Translations under genes and position numbers: made by a program | Assembly: GCA_017302655.1 (NCBI GenBank) | Contig: JAFLDE010000008.1 | Coordinates: 1 to 64,000 of the forward strand | Origin: Burkholderiales bacterium | Lineage (GTDB): Bacteria > Pseudomonadota > Gammaproteobacteria > Burkholderiales > Burkholderiaceae_C | Direction: 5' to 3' | DNA: 64,000 nucleotides | Notes under the pieces: model-generated | Told to the model about the DNA's origin: nothing | What the model saw: the letters and a program-made list of their open reading frames with translations, nothing else | Databases searched by the model: none | Shown: piece after piece, positions 55,823 to 64,000 of the stretch | Layout: each line of letters opens with the position of its first letter | Position numbering within the stretch: the first letter of the stretch is position 1

Positions 55823-56203
55823 TCAGCCCAAAGGGGCGACCGCAGCGCGGCCCAGGCGATCCATGCCCTTGCTCGGTTCAGGCTGAGGCGCAGGCCGCGG
55901 GGCCGGCGGCTCAGCCTGACGCTCATTGGCCTCGTCCGGCAGGTCACCGCCCGTGTCAGCGGGCTTGGGCAGGGCCATGTCAATCTTGCTGCGCTCCAGC
56001 GGCAACAGTTCGCGCTGCGTCAAGGACGGCGCCGGCTTCGGTTCGACCACCGGGTTGCGCTTGCCTGTGACGATGAGGCGCCCGAGCTTGACCAGTTCGC
56101 TGGCCTGGCTGCTGGGCGCCGGCAGCGCGAAGGCCAGCGCCGCGACGGCAAGGACCAAGGCATTGCGTGACTTCGGCATGGCGATCTCGGCGACTTTCGA
56201 CAT
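55823..56203 (-). CDS. Small secreted protein of unknown function
   Basis: The 126-residue protein has a signal peptide (about 9-34, ending SSQA), a short conserved-looking part VKLGRLIVTGKR, and a Pro-rich C-terminal half (PAPRPAPQPEPS). I do not recognise a family. The ATG at 56203 is used; one at 56179 would also keep the signal peptide. It stands between the terminator and zapE, 104 bases downstream of the latter, on the same strand. Confidence 0.6.
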   Translation of the reverse strand: MSKVAEIAMPKSRNALVLAVAALAFALPAPSSQASELVKLGRLIVTGKRNPVVEPKPAPSLTQRELLPLERSKIDMALPKPADTGGDLPDEANERQAEPPAPRPAPQPEPSKGMDRLGRAAVAPLG

Positions 56204-56307
56204 GGGGCGCAGTGTGCCGAGCCTGGAGATGGGCCGCCACGGGCAGGGGACGAAGCGGACGTTTGGCGGAATCAAGAGCCGGATTGTGCGACGAACTGCA
56301 GCAGGCC

Positions 56308-57405
56308 TCAGGTCAGCGAGGTTTCCACCTCGCGGCGGGGCAGTTCGAGGTATTCACGGGACTGCATTTCCTGCAGCCGGCTGACGGTGCGCGGAAACTC
56401 GTGTGCGAGCGGCCCCTCGGTGTAGAGCTGCTCGGGAGGCACGGCGGCGCTCATGATGAGCTTGACGCGACGGTCGTACAGCACATCCACCAGCCAGGTG
56501 AAGCGCCGCGCCTCGCTGGCCAGGCGGATCGGCATCTCCGGCACGTCCTCCAGGAACAGGGTGTGGAACTGCGTGGCCAGCTCCAGGTAGTCGTTCTGCG
56601 AGCGCGGCCCGCCGCACAGGGTGGCGAAGTCGAACCACACCAGGCCGCCAGCGCGGCGCAGCGCGCGCAGCTCGCGCTGCTCGATGTGCAGCACAGGGTC
56701 TTCGTCCTGCGCTTCGGCCAACTGCTGAAACAGGCGGAACATGCCGGCCTCGGCTTCGGCGCCGAGCGGACAGAAGTACACCTGGGCGTCGCTCAGGGTA
56801 CGACGGCGGTAGTCGATGCCGGCGTCGACGTTGACGATCTGCATCGTCTCCTTGAGCAAGGCGATGGCCGGCAGGATGCGGTCGCGGTGCAGGCCGTTCG
56901 GGTAGAGCGCGTCGGGATGGAAGTTGCTCGTCGTCACCATGCCGATACGGTGCTTGCGCATGCCTTCCAGCAGGCGCAGGAGGATCATCGCGTCGCTCAC
57001 GTCGGCGACATGGAATTCGTCGAAGCAGATCAGGCGGTAGCGGCGCGCCATGCGCCGGGTCAATTCGTCGATCGGGTCGGCGATGCCCTTGAGTTCATGC
57101 AGCTGGCGGTGCACCTCGCGCATGAACTCGTGGAAGTGCAGGCGCACCTTGCGCTGCAGGGGCACGTCGTGGAAAAAGCAGTCCATCAGGAAGCTCTTGC
57201 CACGGCCGACCCCGCCGTACAGATAGACGCCGCGCGGGATGGCCGGCTTGCGCAGCAGTTTGGTCACCGCATTGCGGCGCCGCTGCTTGTAGGCCAGCCA
57301 ATCGTCCTCGCAACGCTGCAGCGCCATCACGCCGCCCAGCTGTGCGTCGTCCGCCTCGTAGCCTTTGGCCGCGAGCTCCGCCTGGTAGGCGGTGGTGCAA
57401 CTCAC
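56308..57405 (-). CDS. zapE: Cell division ATPase ZapE (AFG1 family)
   Basis: ZapE is an AAA-like ATPase that binds FtsZ and helps ring constriction. The 365-residue protein has Walker A GGVGRGKS (64-71), Walker B LICFDEFHV and the sensor stretch MVTTSNFHPDALYPNGLHR. A GTG start at 57405 is used, seven bases after the lpd stop codon; no ribosome binding site is obvious, so it may depend on translation of lpd. It is the last gene of the sucA-sucB-lpd set, an arrangement found in other Burkholderiales. Confidence 0.92.
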   Translation of the reverse strand: MSCTTAYQAELAAKGYEADDAQLGGVMALQRCEDDWLAYKQRRRNAVTKLLRKPAIPRGVYLYGGVGRGKSFLMDCFFHDVPLQRKVRLHFHEFMREVHRQLHELKGIADPIDELTRRMARRYRLICFDEFHVADVSDAMILLRLLEGMRKHRIGMVTTSNFHPDALYPNGLHRDRILPAIALLKETMQIVNVDAGIDYRRRTLSDAQVYFCPLGAEAEAGMFRLFQQLAEAQDEDPVLHIEQRELRALRRAGGLVWFDFATLCGGPRSQNDYLELATQFHTLFLEDVPEMPIRLASEARRFTWLVDVLYDRRVKLIMSAAVPPEQLYTEGPLAHEFPRTVSRLQEMQSREYLELPRREVETSLT

Positions 57406-57412
57406 GGTGATG

Positions 57413-58834
57413 TCAGAAGTTGAGCGTGCGCTTGTCCACGGCGAGCGCGGCTTCCTTCGTGCTTTCGCTCAAGGACGGGTGCGCGTGGCAGATGCGCGCG
57501 ATGTCCTCGCTACTGGCCTTGAAGGCCATGGCCATCGCGCATTCGGCGATCAACTCGCTGGCATAGGGGCCGATGATGTGGGCACCCAGCAGCTCGTCGG
57601 TCTGCGCGTCGGCCAGCAACTTGACGAAACCCGTCGTGTCCCCCAGGGCCCGCGCACGGCCATTGGCGATGAAGGGGAACTGGCCCGCCTTGTAGGCGCG
57701 CCCTTCGGCCTTCAACTGCTGCTCAGTCTTGCCCACCCAGGCGATCTCCGGGCTGGTGTAAATCACCCAGGGCACCAGGGCGAAGTCCACATGTCCATGC
57801 TGGCCGGCCATGCGCTCGGCCACAGCCACGCCCTCTTCCTCGGCCTTGTGAGCCAGCATGGGGCCACGCACCACGTCGCCCACCGCCCAGACGCCGGGCA
57901 GGTTGGTCTTGCAATCGTCGTCCACCACGATGGCGCCGCGCTCGTCCAGCTTCAGGCCCACGGCGTCGACATTCAGGCCCTGCGTGTTGGGCACGCGGCC
58001 GATGGAGACGATGAGCTTGTCCACTTCCAGGGTCTTGGCATCGCCTTTGGCGTCGGCGTAGGCCACGCTGACCCCGGCCTTGCCAAACTTGACTTCGCTG
58101 ATCTTCACGCCGAGCTGGATATCAAGGCCTTGCTTCTTGAAGACCTTGGCGGCTTCCTTGGCCACGCCTTCGTCGGCTGCGCCCAGGAACGCGGGCAGCG
58201 CTTCCAGGATGGTCACTTCAGCGCCCAGGCGACGCCACACCGAACCCATCTCCAGGCCGATGACCCCGGCGCCGATCAGACCCAGCTTCTTGGGTGTGCC
58301 CGCGATGCGCAGCGCACCGTCGTTCGAGAGGACGGTCTCTTCGTCGAACGGCGCGCCCGGCAGCGCACGCGCGCTGGACCCGGTGGCAACGACGACCTGC
58401 TTTGCGAACAGGCTCGCATCGCCGGCCTTCAACTCGTAGCCGCCGTCGCGCGCGGCCACGAAGCTGCCACGGCCGTGGAAGAAGCTGACCTTGTTCTTCT
58501 TGAAGAGGTAGAGGATGCCGTCGTTGTTCTGCTTCACCACGGCGTCCTTGCGGGCCACCATCTTCGCCACGTCGATCTTCAAGTTGTCGGCGCTGATGCC
58601 GTGCTCGGCGAAGTGGTGGTTCAGGTGCTCGAAGTGCTCGCTGCTCTGCAGCAGCGCCTTCGAAGGGATGCAGCCGACATTGGTGCAAGTGCCACCCGGT
58701 GCCGGGCCGCCCTTGGCGTTCTCCCACTCGTCGACGCAGGCGACGTTCATGCCGAGTTGGGCGGCGCGGATGGCGGCGATGTAGCCGCCGGGACCTGCGC
58801 CGATGACGACGACGTCGAAGTTCTGGGTGCTCAT
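57413..58834 (-). CDS. lpdA: Dihydrolipoyl dehydrogenase (E3)
   Basis: E3 re-oxidises the lipoyl groups of 2-oxoacid dehydrogenase complexes and makes NADH. The 473-residue protein has the FAD site [12 protein letters not shown], the redox pair C50 and C55 in GGTCTNVGC, the NAD site [12 protein letters not shown] and the active-site His in CHAHPSLSE. There is no N-terminal lipoyl domain. It lies after sucB with a 160-base gap that carries a large hairpin, and is followed by zapE. Confidence 0.96.
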   Translation of the reverse strand: MSTQNFDVVVIGAGPGGYIAAIRAAQLGMNVACVDEWENAKGGPAPGGTCTNVGCIPSKALLQSSEHFEHLNHHFAEHGISADNLKIDVAKMVARKDAVVKQNNDGILYLFKKNKVSFFHGRGSFVAARDGGYELKAGDASLFAKQVVVATGSSARALPGAPFDEETVLSNDGALRIAGTPKKLGLIGAGVIGLEMGSVWRRLGAEVTILEALPAFLGAADEGVAKEAAKVFKKQGLDIQLGVKISEVKFGKAGVSVAYADAKGDAKTLEVDKLIVSIGRVPNTQGLNVDAVGLKLDERGAIVVDDDCKTNLPGVWAVGDVVRGPMLAHKAEEEGVAVAERMAGQHGHVDFALVPWVIYTSPEIAWVGKTEQQLKAEGRAYKAGQFPFIANGRARALGDTTGFVKLLADAQTDELLGAHIIGPYASELIAECAMAMAFKASSEDIARICHAHPSLSESTKEAALAVDKRTLNF

Positions 58835-58907
58835 TCAGTATTCCTTCTCACATCAAGCCCCGATGCCGCGGGGCGTCGCGAGCGGGATGCAGGGCTCGGC
58901 GCGGGTG

Positions 58908-58950
58908 TCGGGGAACCGGAACGTAGCAGCGCTACGTGAGGATTCCCCGA
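58908..58950 (-). other. Two-tier hairpin between sucB and lpd
   Basis: TCGGGGAA (58908-58915) pairs with TTCCCCGA (58943-58950). Inside, ACGTAGC (58921-58927) pairs with GCTACGT (58931-58937) around a three-base loop, with five unpaired bases on each side between the stems. No T run follows. It could protect or process the sucAB message or lower lpd expression. Confidence 0.6.
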
Positions 58951-58994
58951 TCGGGACCCGAAACGACGCCATGCGCCCGCGCAGTAGCCCTCGC

Positions 58995-60245
<1,251 letters not shown>

Positions 60246-60272
60246 GGGTTTGTTCTTTCTTGAATCCTGGGT

Positions 60273-63137
60273 TTACTTGGTCAGCACGAAGCCCTTGAGC
60301 TTGGCGAAGGCCTGGTCGAGCAGCGCCTTCTGCTGCTCCTGGTGAAGGTGGGCGTAACCGCAAGCCGGTGAGGCACTGGCCGGGCGGCCGGCGTAACCGA
60401 GCTTCTGGCCTTCCAGCATGTTTTCGTGGATGTAGTGCTGCACGAAGAACCAGGAGCCTTGGTTTTGCGGCTCGTCCTGGCACCAGACGATGTCCGTCGC
60501 GTTCGGGTACTTCTTCAACTCGGCGGCGAAGGCCTTGTGCGGGAAGGGGTAGAGCTGCTCGACACGCAAGATCGCCACGTCGGTCGCCTTCTTCTCTTCG
60601 CGCTTGCGCATCAGGTCGTACGCCACCTTGCCCGAGCAGACGATGACGCGCTTGACCTTGTCGGCGTTGATCGACGCATCGACTTCGCCAATCACGGTCT
60701 TGAACTCGCCCTTGGTGAACTCGGTCAGCGGCGAGGTCGCGTCCTTGGCACGCAGCAGGCTCTTCGGGGTCATGATGACCAGGGGCTTCCTGAACATGCG
60801 CAGCATCTGGCGGCGCAGCACATGGAAGATCTGAGCCGCCGTGGTCGGCTGCACGATCTGCATGTTGTTGTCCGCAGCCAATTGCATGAAGCGCTCCAGG
60901 CGCGCCGAGCTGTGCTCGGGACCCTGCCCTTCGTAGCCGTGAGGCAGCATCATGACGAGACCATTGGCACGGCCCCACTTCACTTCGCCCGAGGCGATGA
61001 ACTGGTCGATGACGACCTGCGCGCCGTTGACGAAGTCGCCGAACTGCGCTTCCCAGATGGTCAGGGTGTTGGGCTCGGCCGCCGCGTAGCCGTACTCGAA
61101 ACCCAGCACCGCCTCTTCAGAAAGGATGGAGTCGATGACGGTGAACGGTGCCTGGCCCTCTGCCGCGTTTTGCAGCGGGATGTAGGTGCCTTCATCCCAG
61201 TTGCTGCGGTTCTGGTCGTGCAGCACCGCATGCCGGTGCGTGAAGGTGCCGCGCCCGCAGTCTTCGCCTGAGAGGCGAACCGGGTAGCCGGACGCGACCA
61301 ACGTGGCGAAGGCCATGTGCTCGCCCATGCCCCAGTCGACGTTGATTTCGCCTCGACCCATGGCCGCACGATCGCCGTACAACTTGACCACCAGCGGGTG
61401 CGCAGCGAATTCCTTGGGCAAGGTGGTGATGCGCCCCGAAAGCCGCTTCCACTCGGTGATCGGGACGGCGGTGTCACAGTTGTCGGTCCACTTCTTGCCA
61501 AGGAAGGGTGACCAATCGGTCGCGTACTTGCTCTTAAAGTTGGTCAGCACCGGGTCGACGGTGTGTCGGCCCTCGTCCATGGCCGCGCGGAAGGCCTTGA
61601 CCATGCCGTCCGGGCTGTCCGCCCCTTCGGCGGGCAGCACGTTCTGCGCCACCAGCTTGTCACCGTAGAGCTTGCGCGTGCCAGGGTGCGCCGCAATCTT
61701 CTTGTACATGAGCGGCTGCGTCAGCGAAGGGGTGTCCTGCTCGTTGTGCCCCAACTTGCGGAAGCACACGATGTCGAGCACCACGTCCTTCTTGAATTCG
61801 GCGCGGTAGTCCATGCACAGCTGCATGGCCCACACCACCGCCTCGGGGTCGTCCCCATTCACGTGCAGCACCGGCGCCTCGATCATCTTCACGACATCGG
61901 AGCAATACCAGGTGGAACGCAGGTCGCGCGGGTCGCTGGTGGTGAAGCCGATCTGGTTGTTGATGACGATGTGCACCGTGCCACCGGTGCGGTAGCCGCG
62001 CGTCTGGCTGAAGGCCAGGGTTTCCTGCACCACGCCCTGACCGCCGAACGCGGCGTCGCCGTGCACCAGCACGGGGAGCACCTGCGCACCTGCGGCATCA
62101 CCACGGCGATCCTGACGGGCCCGCACGCTGCCCTCCACCACCGGGTTCACGATTTCCAGGTGCGAGGGGTTGAACGCCAGGCTGAGGTGAACCGGGCCAC
62201 CGGGTGTCGACACATCCGAGCTGAAGCCCTGGTGGTACTTCACATCGCCAGCGGGCAGGTCGTGTGCGCCCTTGTGCTCGAACTCGGCGAACAACTCGGC
62301 AGGCATCTTGCCCAGGGTGTTCACCAGCACGTTCAAGCGGCCACGGTGCGCCATGCCGATCACGATTTCCTGCACGCCGCGCTCGCCAGCGCGCTGGATC
62401 AGCTCATCCATGGCGGCAATGAAGCTCTCACCACCTTCCAGGCTGAAACGCTTCTGGCCGACGAACTTGGTGTGCAGGTAGCGCTCCAGGCCTTCGGCGG
62501 CGGTCAGGCGCTCCAGGATGCGCTTCTTGTCCTCGGCGGGCATGCTGGGCTTGCCGCGTTGCTTTTCGAGGCGCTCCTGCCACCAACGCTTCTCGGCCGG
62601 GTCGGAACCGTGCATGAACTCGGCACCGATGCTGCTGCAATAGGTCTCGCGCAGGGCCTGCACGATCTGGCGAAGCGTCATCGTCTCGCCGCCAAAGTAA
62701 GTGTTGGCGGCCGAGAAGGAGATGTCCATGTCGGACTCGGTCAGGTCATAGAAGACCGGGTCGAGTTCGGGAATCTTGGGTCGTTCGGCCCGCTTGAGCG
62801 GGTCCAGTTCGGCCCAGCGGTTGCCCAGGAAGCGGTAAGCCGCCACCAAGGACTGCACGTGCACCTGCTTGCGCGCCACTGCGAGGTCAGCGCTGGACGC
62901 CTTGCTGCCGAAGGCATTGGCCTTGGCCCGCTGGGCGAAGCTCTCGATGACCGGTGCGTGCGCCACATCGCGCGCCTCGCTTCCATCGGTGGCAGGCACA
63001 TGCTGCAGCGCGTCGAAGTAAGCGCGCCAGTTGTCCGGCACCGAGCCAGGGTTGTCGAGGTAGGCCTCGTACAGTTCCTCGACATAGGGCGCATTGCCCC
63101 CGAAGAGGTACGAGTTCAACCTGTATTGCTGCATCAT
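60273..63137 (-). CDS. sucA: 2-oxoglutarate dehydrogenase E1
   Basis: E1 decarboxylates 2-oxoglutarate with thiamine diphosphate. The 954-residue protein has the SucA N-terminus (SYLFGGNAPYVEELYEAYL), the ThDP part with HGDAAFGGQGVVQE and a following IVINNQIGFTT, and the transketolase-like C-terminal domains. The ATG at 63137 is chosen because GAGG lies eight bases before it; an upstream frame to 63437 has no support. A second ATG follows directly. It is the first gene of sucA-sucB-lpd-zapE. Confidence 0.97.
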   Translation of the reverse strand: MMQQYRLNSYLFGGNAPYVEELYEAYLDNPGSVPDNWRAYFDALQHVPATDGSEARDVAHAPVIESFAQRAKANAFGSKASSADLAVARKQVHVQSLVAAYRFLGNRWAELDPLKRAERPKIPELDPVFYDLTESDMDISFSAANTYFGGETMTLRQIVQALRETYCSSIGAEFMHGSDPAEKRWWQERLEKQRGKPSMPAEDKKRILERLTAAEGLERYLHTKFVGQKRFSLEGGESFIAAMDELIQRAGERGVQEIVIGMAHRGRLNVLVNTLGKMPAELFAEFEHKGAHDLPAGDVKYHQGFSSDVSTPGGPVHLSLAFNPSHLEIVNPVVEGSVRARQDRRGDAAGAQVLPVLVHGDAAFGGQGVVQETLAFSQTRGYRTGGTVHIVINNQIGFTTSDPRDLRSTWYCSDVVKMIEAPVLHVNGDDPEAVVWAMQLCMDYRAEFKKDVVLDIVCFRKLGHNEQDTPSLTQPLMYKKIAAHPGTRKLYGDKLVAQNVLPAEGADSPDGMVKAFRAAMDEGRHTVDPVLTNFKSKYATDWSPFLGKKWTDNCDTAVPITEWKRLSGRITTLPKEFAAHPLVVKLYGDRAAMGRGEINVDWGMGEHMAFATLVASGYPVRLSGEDCGRGTFTHRHAVLHDQNRSNWDEGTYIPLQNAAEGQAPFTVIDSILSEEAVLGFEYGYAAAEPNTLTIWEAQFGDFVNGAQVVIDQFIASGEVKWGRANGLVMMLPHGYEGQGPEHSSARLERFMQLAADNNMQIVQPTTAAQIFHVLRRQMLRMFRKPLVIMTPKSLLRAKDATSPLTEFTKGEFKTVIGEVDASINADKVKRVIVCSGKVAYDLMRKREEKKATDVAILRVEQLYPFPHKAFAAELKKYPNATDIVWCQDEPQNQGSWFFVQHYIHENMLEGQKLGYAGRPASASPACGYAHLHQEQQKALLDQAFAKLKGFVLTK

Positions 63138-63269
63138 TTCGCTGACCTCACGCTCTGGTTTCCAGGGCAATTGGCTGGTTGAAGAACCTTCCGCGTTACG
63201 GCTCAACCGGATTGCGGATTGCGACCCACCTTCAAGAAAGGGACGGGAAGGGCGACAGGAAAGATGTGC

Positions 63270-63275
63270 ACTGTA
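63270..63275 (-). promoter_or_regulatory. Candidate -10 box of sucA
   Basis: TACAGT on the minus strand lies within GCTACAGT, about 130 bases before the sucA ATG. TTGTGT lies upstream but only 14 bases away, so the -35 assignment is weak. The same octamer precedes the helicase operon. Confidence 0.4.
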
Positions 63276-63424
63276 GCGCGTGAATGCCAACACAAGCTGA
63301 CGAGCTTCTCTTGGCATTGAGAAGGGGAATGCACCCAATCCTTTGTGCCTTTTTTGAGCGCCCAGATTGCAAGCCCTCGCGGGCCAGAACCTGCGACTGA
63401 ACACGCCCGAGGGGAAGCACGGCT

Positions 63425-63452
63425 TTGCGATGCGCATCGAGTCCCCTACACT
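63425..63452 (+). promoter_or_regulatory. Promoter of the dioxygenase gene
   Basis: TTGCGA (63425-63430) and TACACT (63447-63452) are 16 bases apart, a good sigma-70 arrangement. Transcription would begin near 63459, about 37 bases before the ATG. Confidence 0.6.
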
Positions 63453-63495
63453 GAAACTTCTACCAGTTGGTCAAAATATTAGCCAGGAGCCTCGC

Positions 63496-64000
63496 ATGGA
63501 CGTTCAAGTCGTCGACTACCGCGCGCCAGACGCCGCCGAGCGTTTCACCCAAAGCCTGCACCAGACCGGCTTTGGCGTGCTGAAGAACCATCCAATCCCG
63601 CAGGAGCTAGTCGAGCGCATCTATGCCCGGTGGCTGGACTTTTTCAACAGTGAGGAGAAGACCGGCTACGCCTTTAGCAAGGAGAAGCAGGACGGCTGGT
63701 TCTCCACCGCCATCAGCGAAACCGCCAAGGGCTTCACCCAGAAGGACATCAAGGAGTACTTCCATGTCTACCCCTGGGGCCGCATTCCACCGCAGCTGCG
63801 CGACGACGCACTGAGCTACTACGCCCAGGCCAATGCCCTGGCCGAGGAATTGCTGGGCTGGGTGGAGCGCTTCACGCCACCGGAGATCGCCCAGCATTAC
63901 TCCGAGCCGCTGTCTCAGATGATCAAGGGCAGCTCGCAAACCTTGCTGCGCGTGCTGCGCTACCCGCCGCTCACCGGTCAGGAGCCACCGGGCGCTGTGC
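63496..64000 (+). CDS. Isopenicillin-N-synthase-like 2-oxoglutarate/Fe(II) dioxygenase (partial)
   Basis: The first 168 residues are visible; the gene runs off the window. The N-terminal part VVDYRAPDAAERFTQSLHQTGFGVLKNH is typical of the plant-type/IPNS-like dioxygenase family (DIOX_N), and KGSSQTLLRVLRYPPLTG is the start of the core. The iron ligands HxD...H would lie beyond the edge. CAGGAG lies six bases before the ATG. The substrate is unknown; relatives make ethylene or modify small metabolites. It is divergent from sucA. Confidence 0.85.
   Translation, partial: MDVQVVDYRAPDAAERFTQSLHQTGFGVLKNHPIPQELVERIYARWLDFFNSEEKTGYAFSKEKQDGWFSTAISETAKGFTQKDIKEYFHVYPWGRIPPQLRDDALSYYAQANALAEELLGWVERFTPPEIAQHYSEPLSQMIKGSSQTLLRVLRYPPLTGQEPPGAV

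Larger units (their letters stand above)
63138..63495. other. Divergent control region of sucA and the dioxygenase gene
   Basis: These 358 bases hold the promoters of sucA (minus) and the dioxygenase gene (plus). I see no gene in it. An imperfect inverted repeat TTGGCATT (about 63313-63320) / AATGCCAA (63283-63290) lies near the presumed sucA -35 region and could bind a regulator. Confidence 0.5.

Noticed and set aside
63138-63437. Upstream extension of the sucA frame
   Set aside because: SucA proteins begin near the ATG at 63137, which has a good ribosome binding site, and the candidate promoter lies inside the extension.

Overview
The window is GC-rich, densely coded bacterial chromosome. 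It most likely comes from a betaproteobacterium of the order Burkholderiales. The tmRNA encodes the tag ANDERFALAA, a form known from betaproteobacteria. Two proteins carry PEP-CTERM sorting tails, and the gene sets (sucA-sucB-lpd-zapE; gamma-carbonic-anhydrase-hslO-ubiG-gph; divergent argH and AlgZ/AlgR-type genes) fit that group. No plasmid, complete prophage, CRISPR array or rRNA was found, and I saw no tRNA.

Layout. 1-630: non-coding accessory stretch with five exact-period 25-bp repeats, next to the 3' end of ssrA. 632-3837 (minus): ssrA, preceded by a tightly overlapping set gamma-carbonic anhydrase > hslO > ubiG > gph. 3888-5661: ferritin-like DUF455 protein and a DMT exporter. 5686-8454: large PEP-CTERM protein with autotransporter-type strand repeats. 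8644-12107: 4-hydroxyproline 2-epimerase, divergent DMT transporter, flavodoxin-like protein, membrane-anchored alpha/beta hydrolase. 12195-17463: radical SAM protein, LytTR two-component pair, argH. 17464-18014: a 447-bp element bounded by palindromic inverted repeats. 18015-19169: DNA polymerase IV. 19228-23396: a cell-wall peptide cassette (peptide-binding protein, LysR regulator, VanX/DdpX-type dipeptidase, LD-carboxypeptidase). 23385-29974: SGNH hydrolase, small membrane protein, receiver protein, M3 peptidase, coiled-coil periplasmic protein, S9A peptidase, small acetyltransferase. 30148-34142: 7TM-DISM GGDEF/EAL protein and a FeeM-like acyltransferase. 34343-39387: rsgA, pterin dehydratase and M48 protease (minus), opposite orn and a fused PabB-PabC (plus). 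39354-41803: Old Yellow Enzyme and PhoD-like phosphatase. 42002-45552: DEAD-box helicase, cold-shock/DUF1294 protein, YchJ, RluA-type pseudouridine synthase. 45556-51554: hybrid histidine kinase overlapping gabD. 51634-55740: alaS, GNAT, second PEP-CTERM protein. 55823-63137 (minus): small secreted protein, zapE, lpd, sucB, sucA. 63496-64000: start of an isopenicillin-N-synthase-like dioxygenase, cut by the window edge.

Most genes are housekeeping: trans-translation, ubiquinone synthesis, arginine synthesis, the 2-oxoglutarate dehydrogenase complex, translation and RNA turnover. The parts that look more individual are the palindrome-bounded element between argH and dinB, the peptidoglycan-peptide cassette, the radical SAM protein with unusual cysteine spacing, the helicase with an 18-bp repeat tail, the hybrid kinase with a pseudo-receiver domain, and the ssrA-flanking repeat region. 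I did not find a clearly new multi-gene system. The strongest candidate for undescribed biology is the 447-bp structured element.
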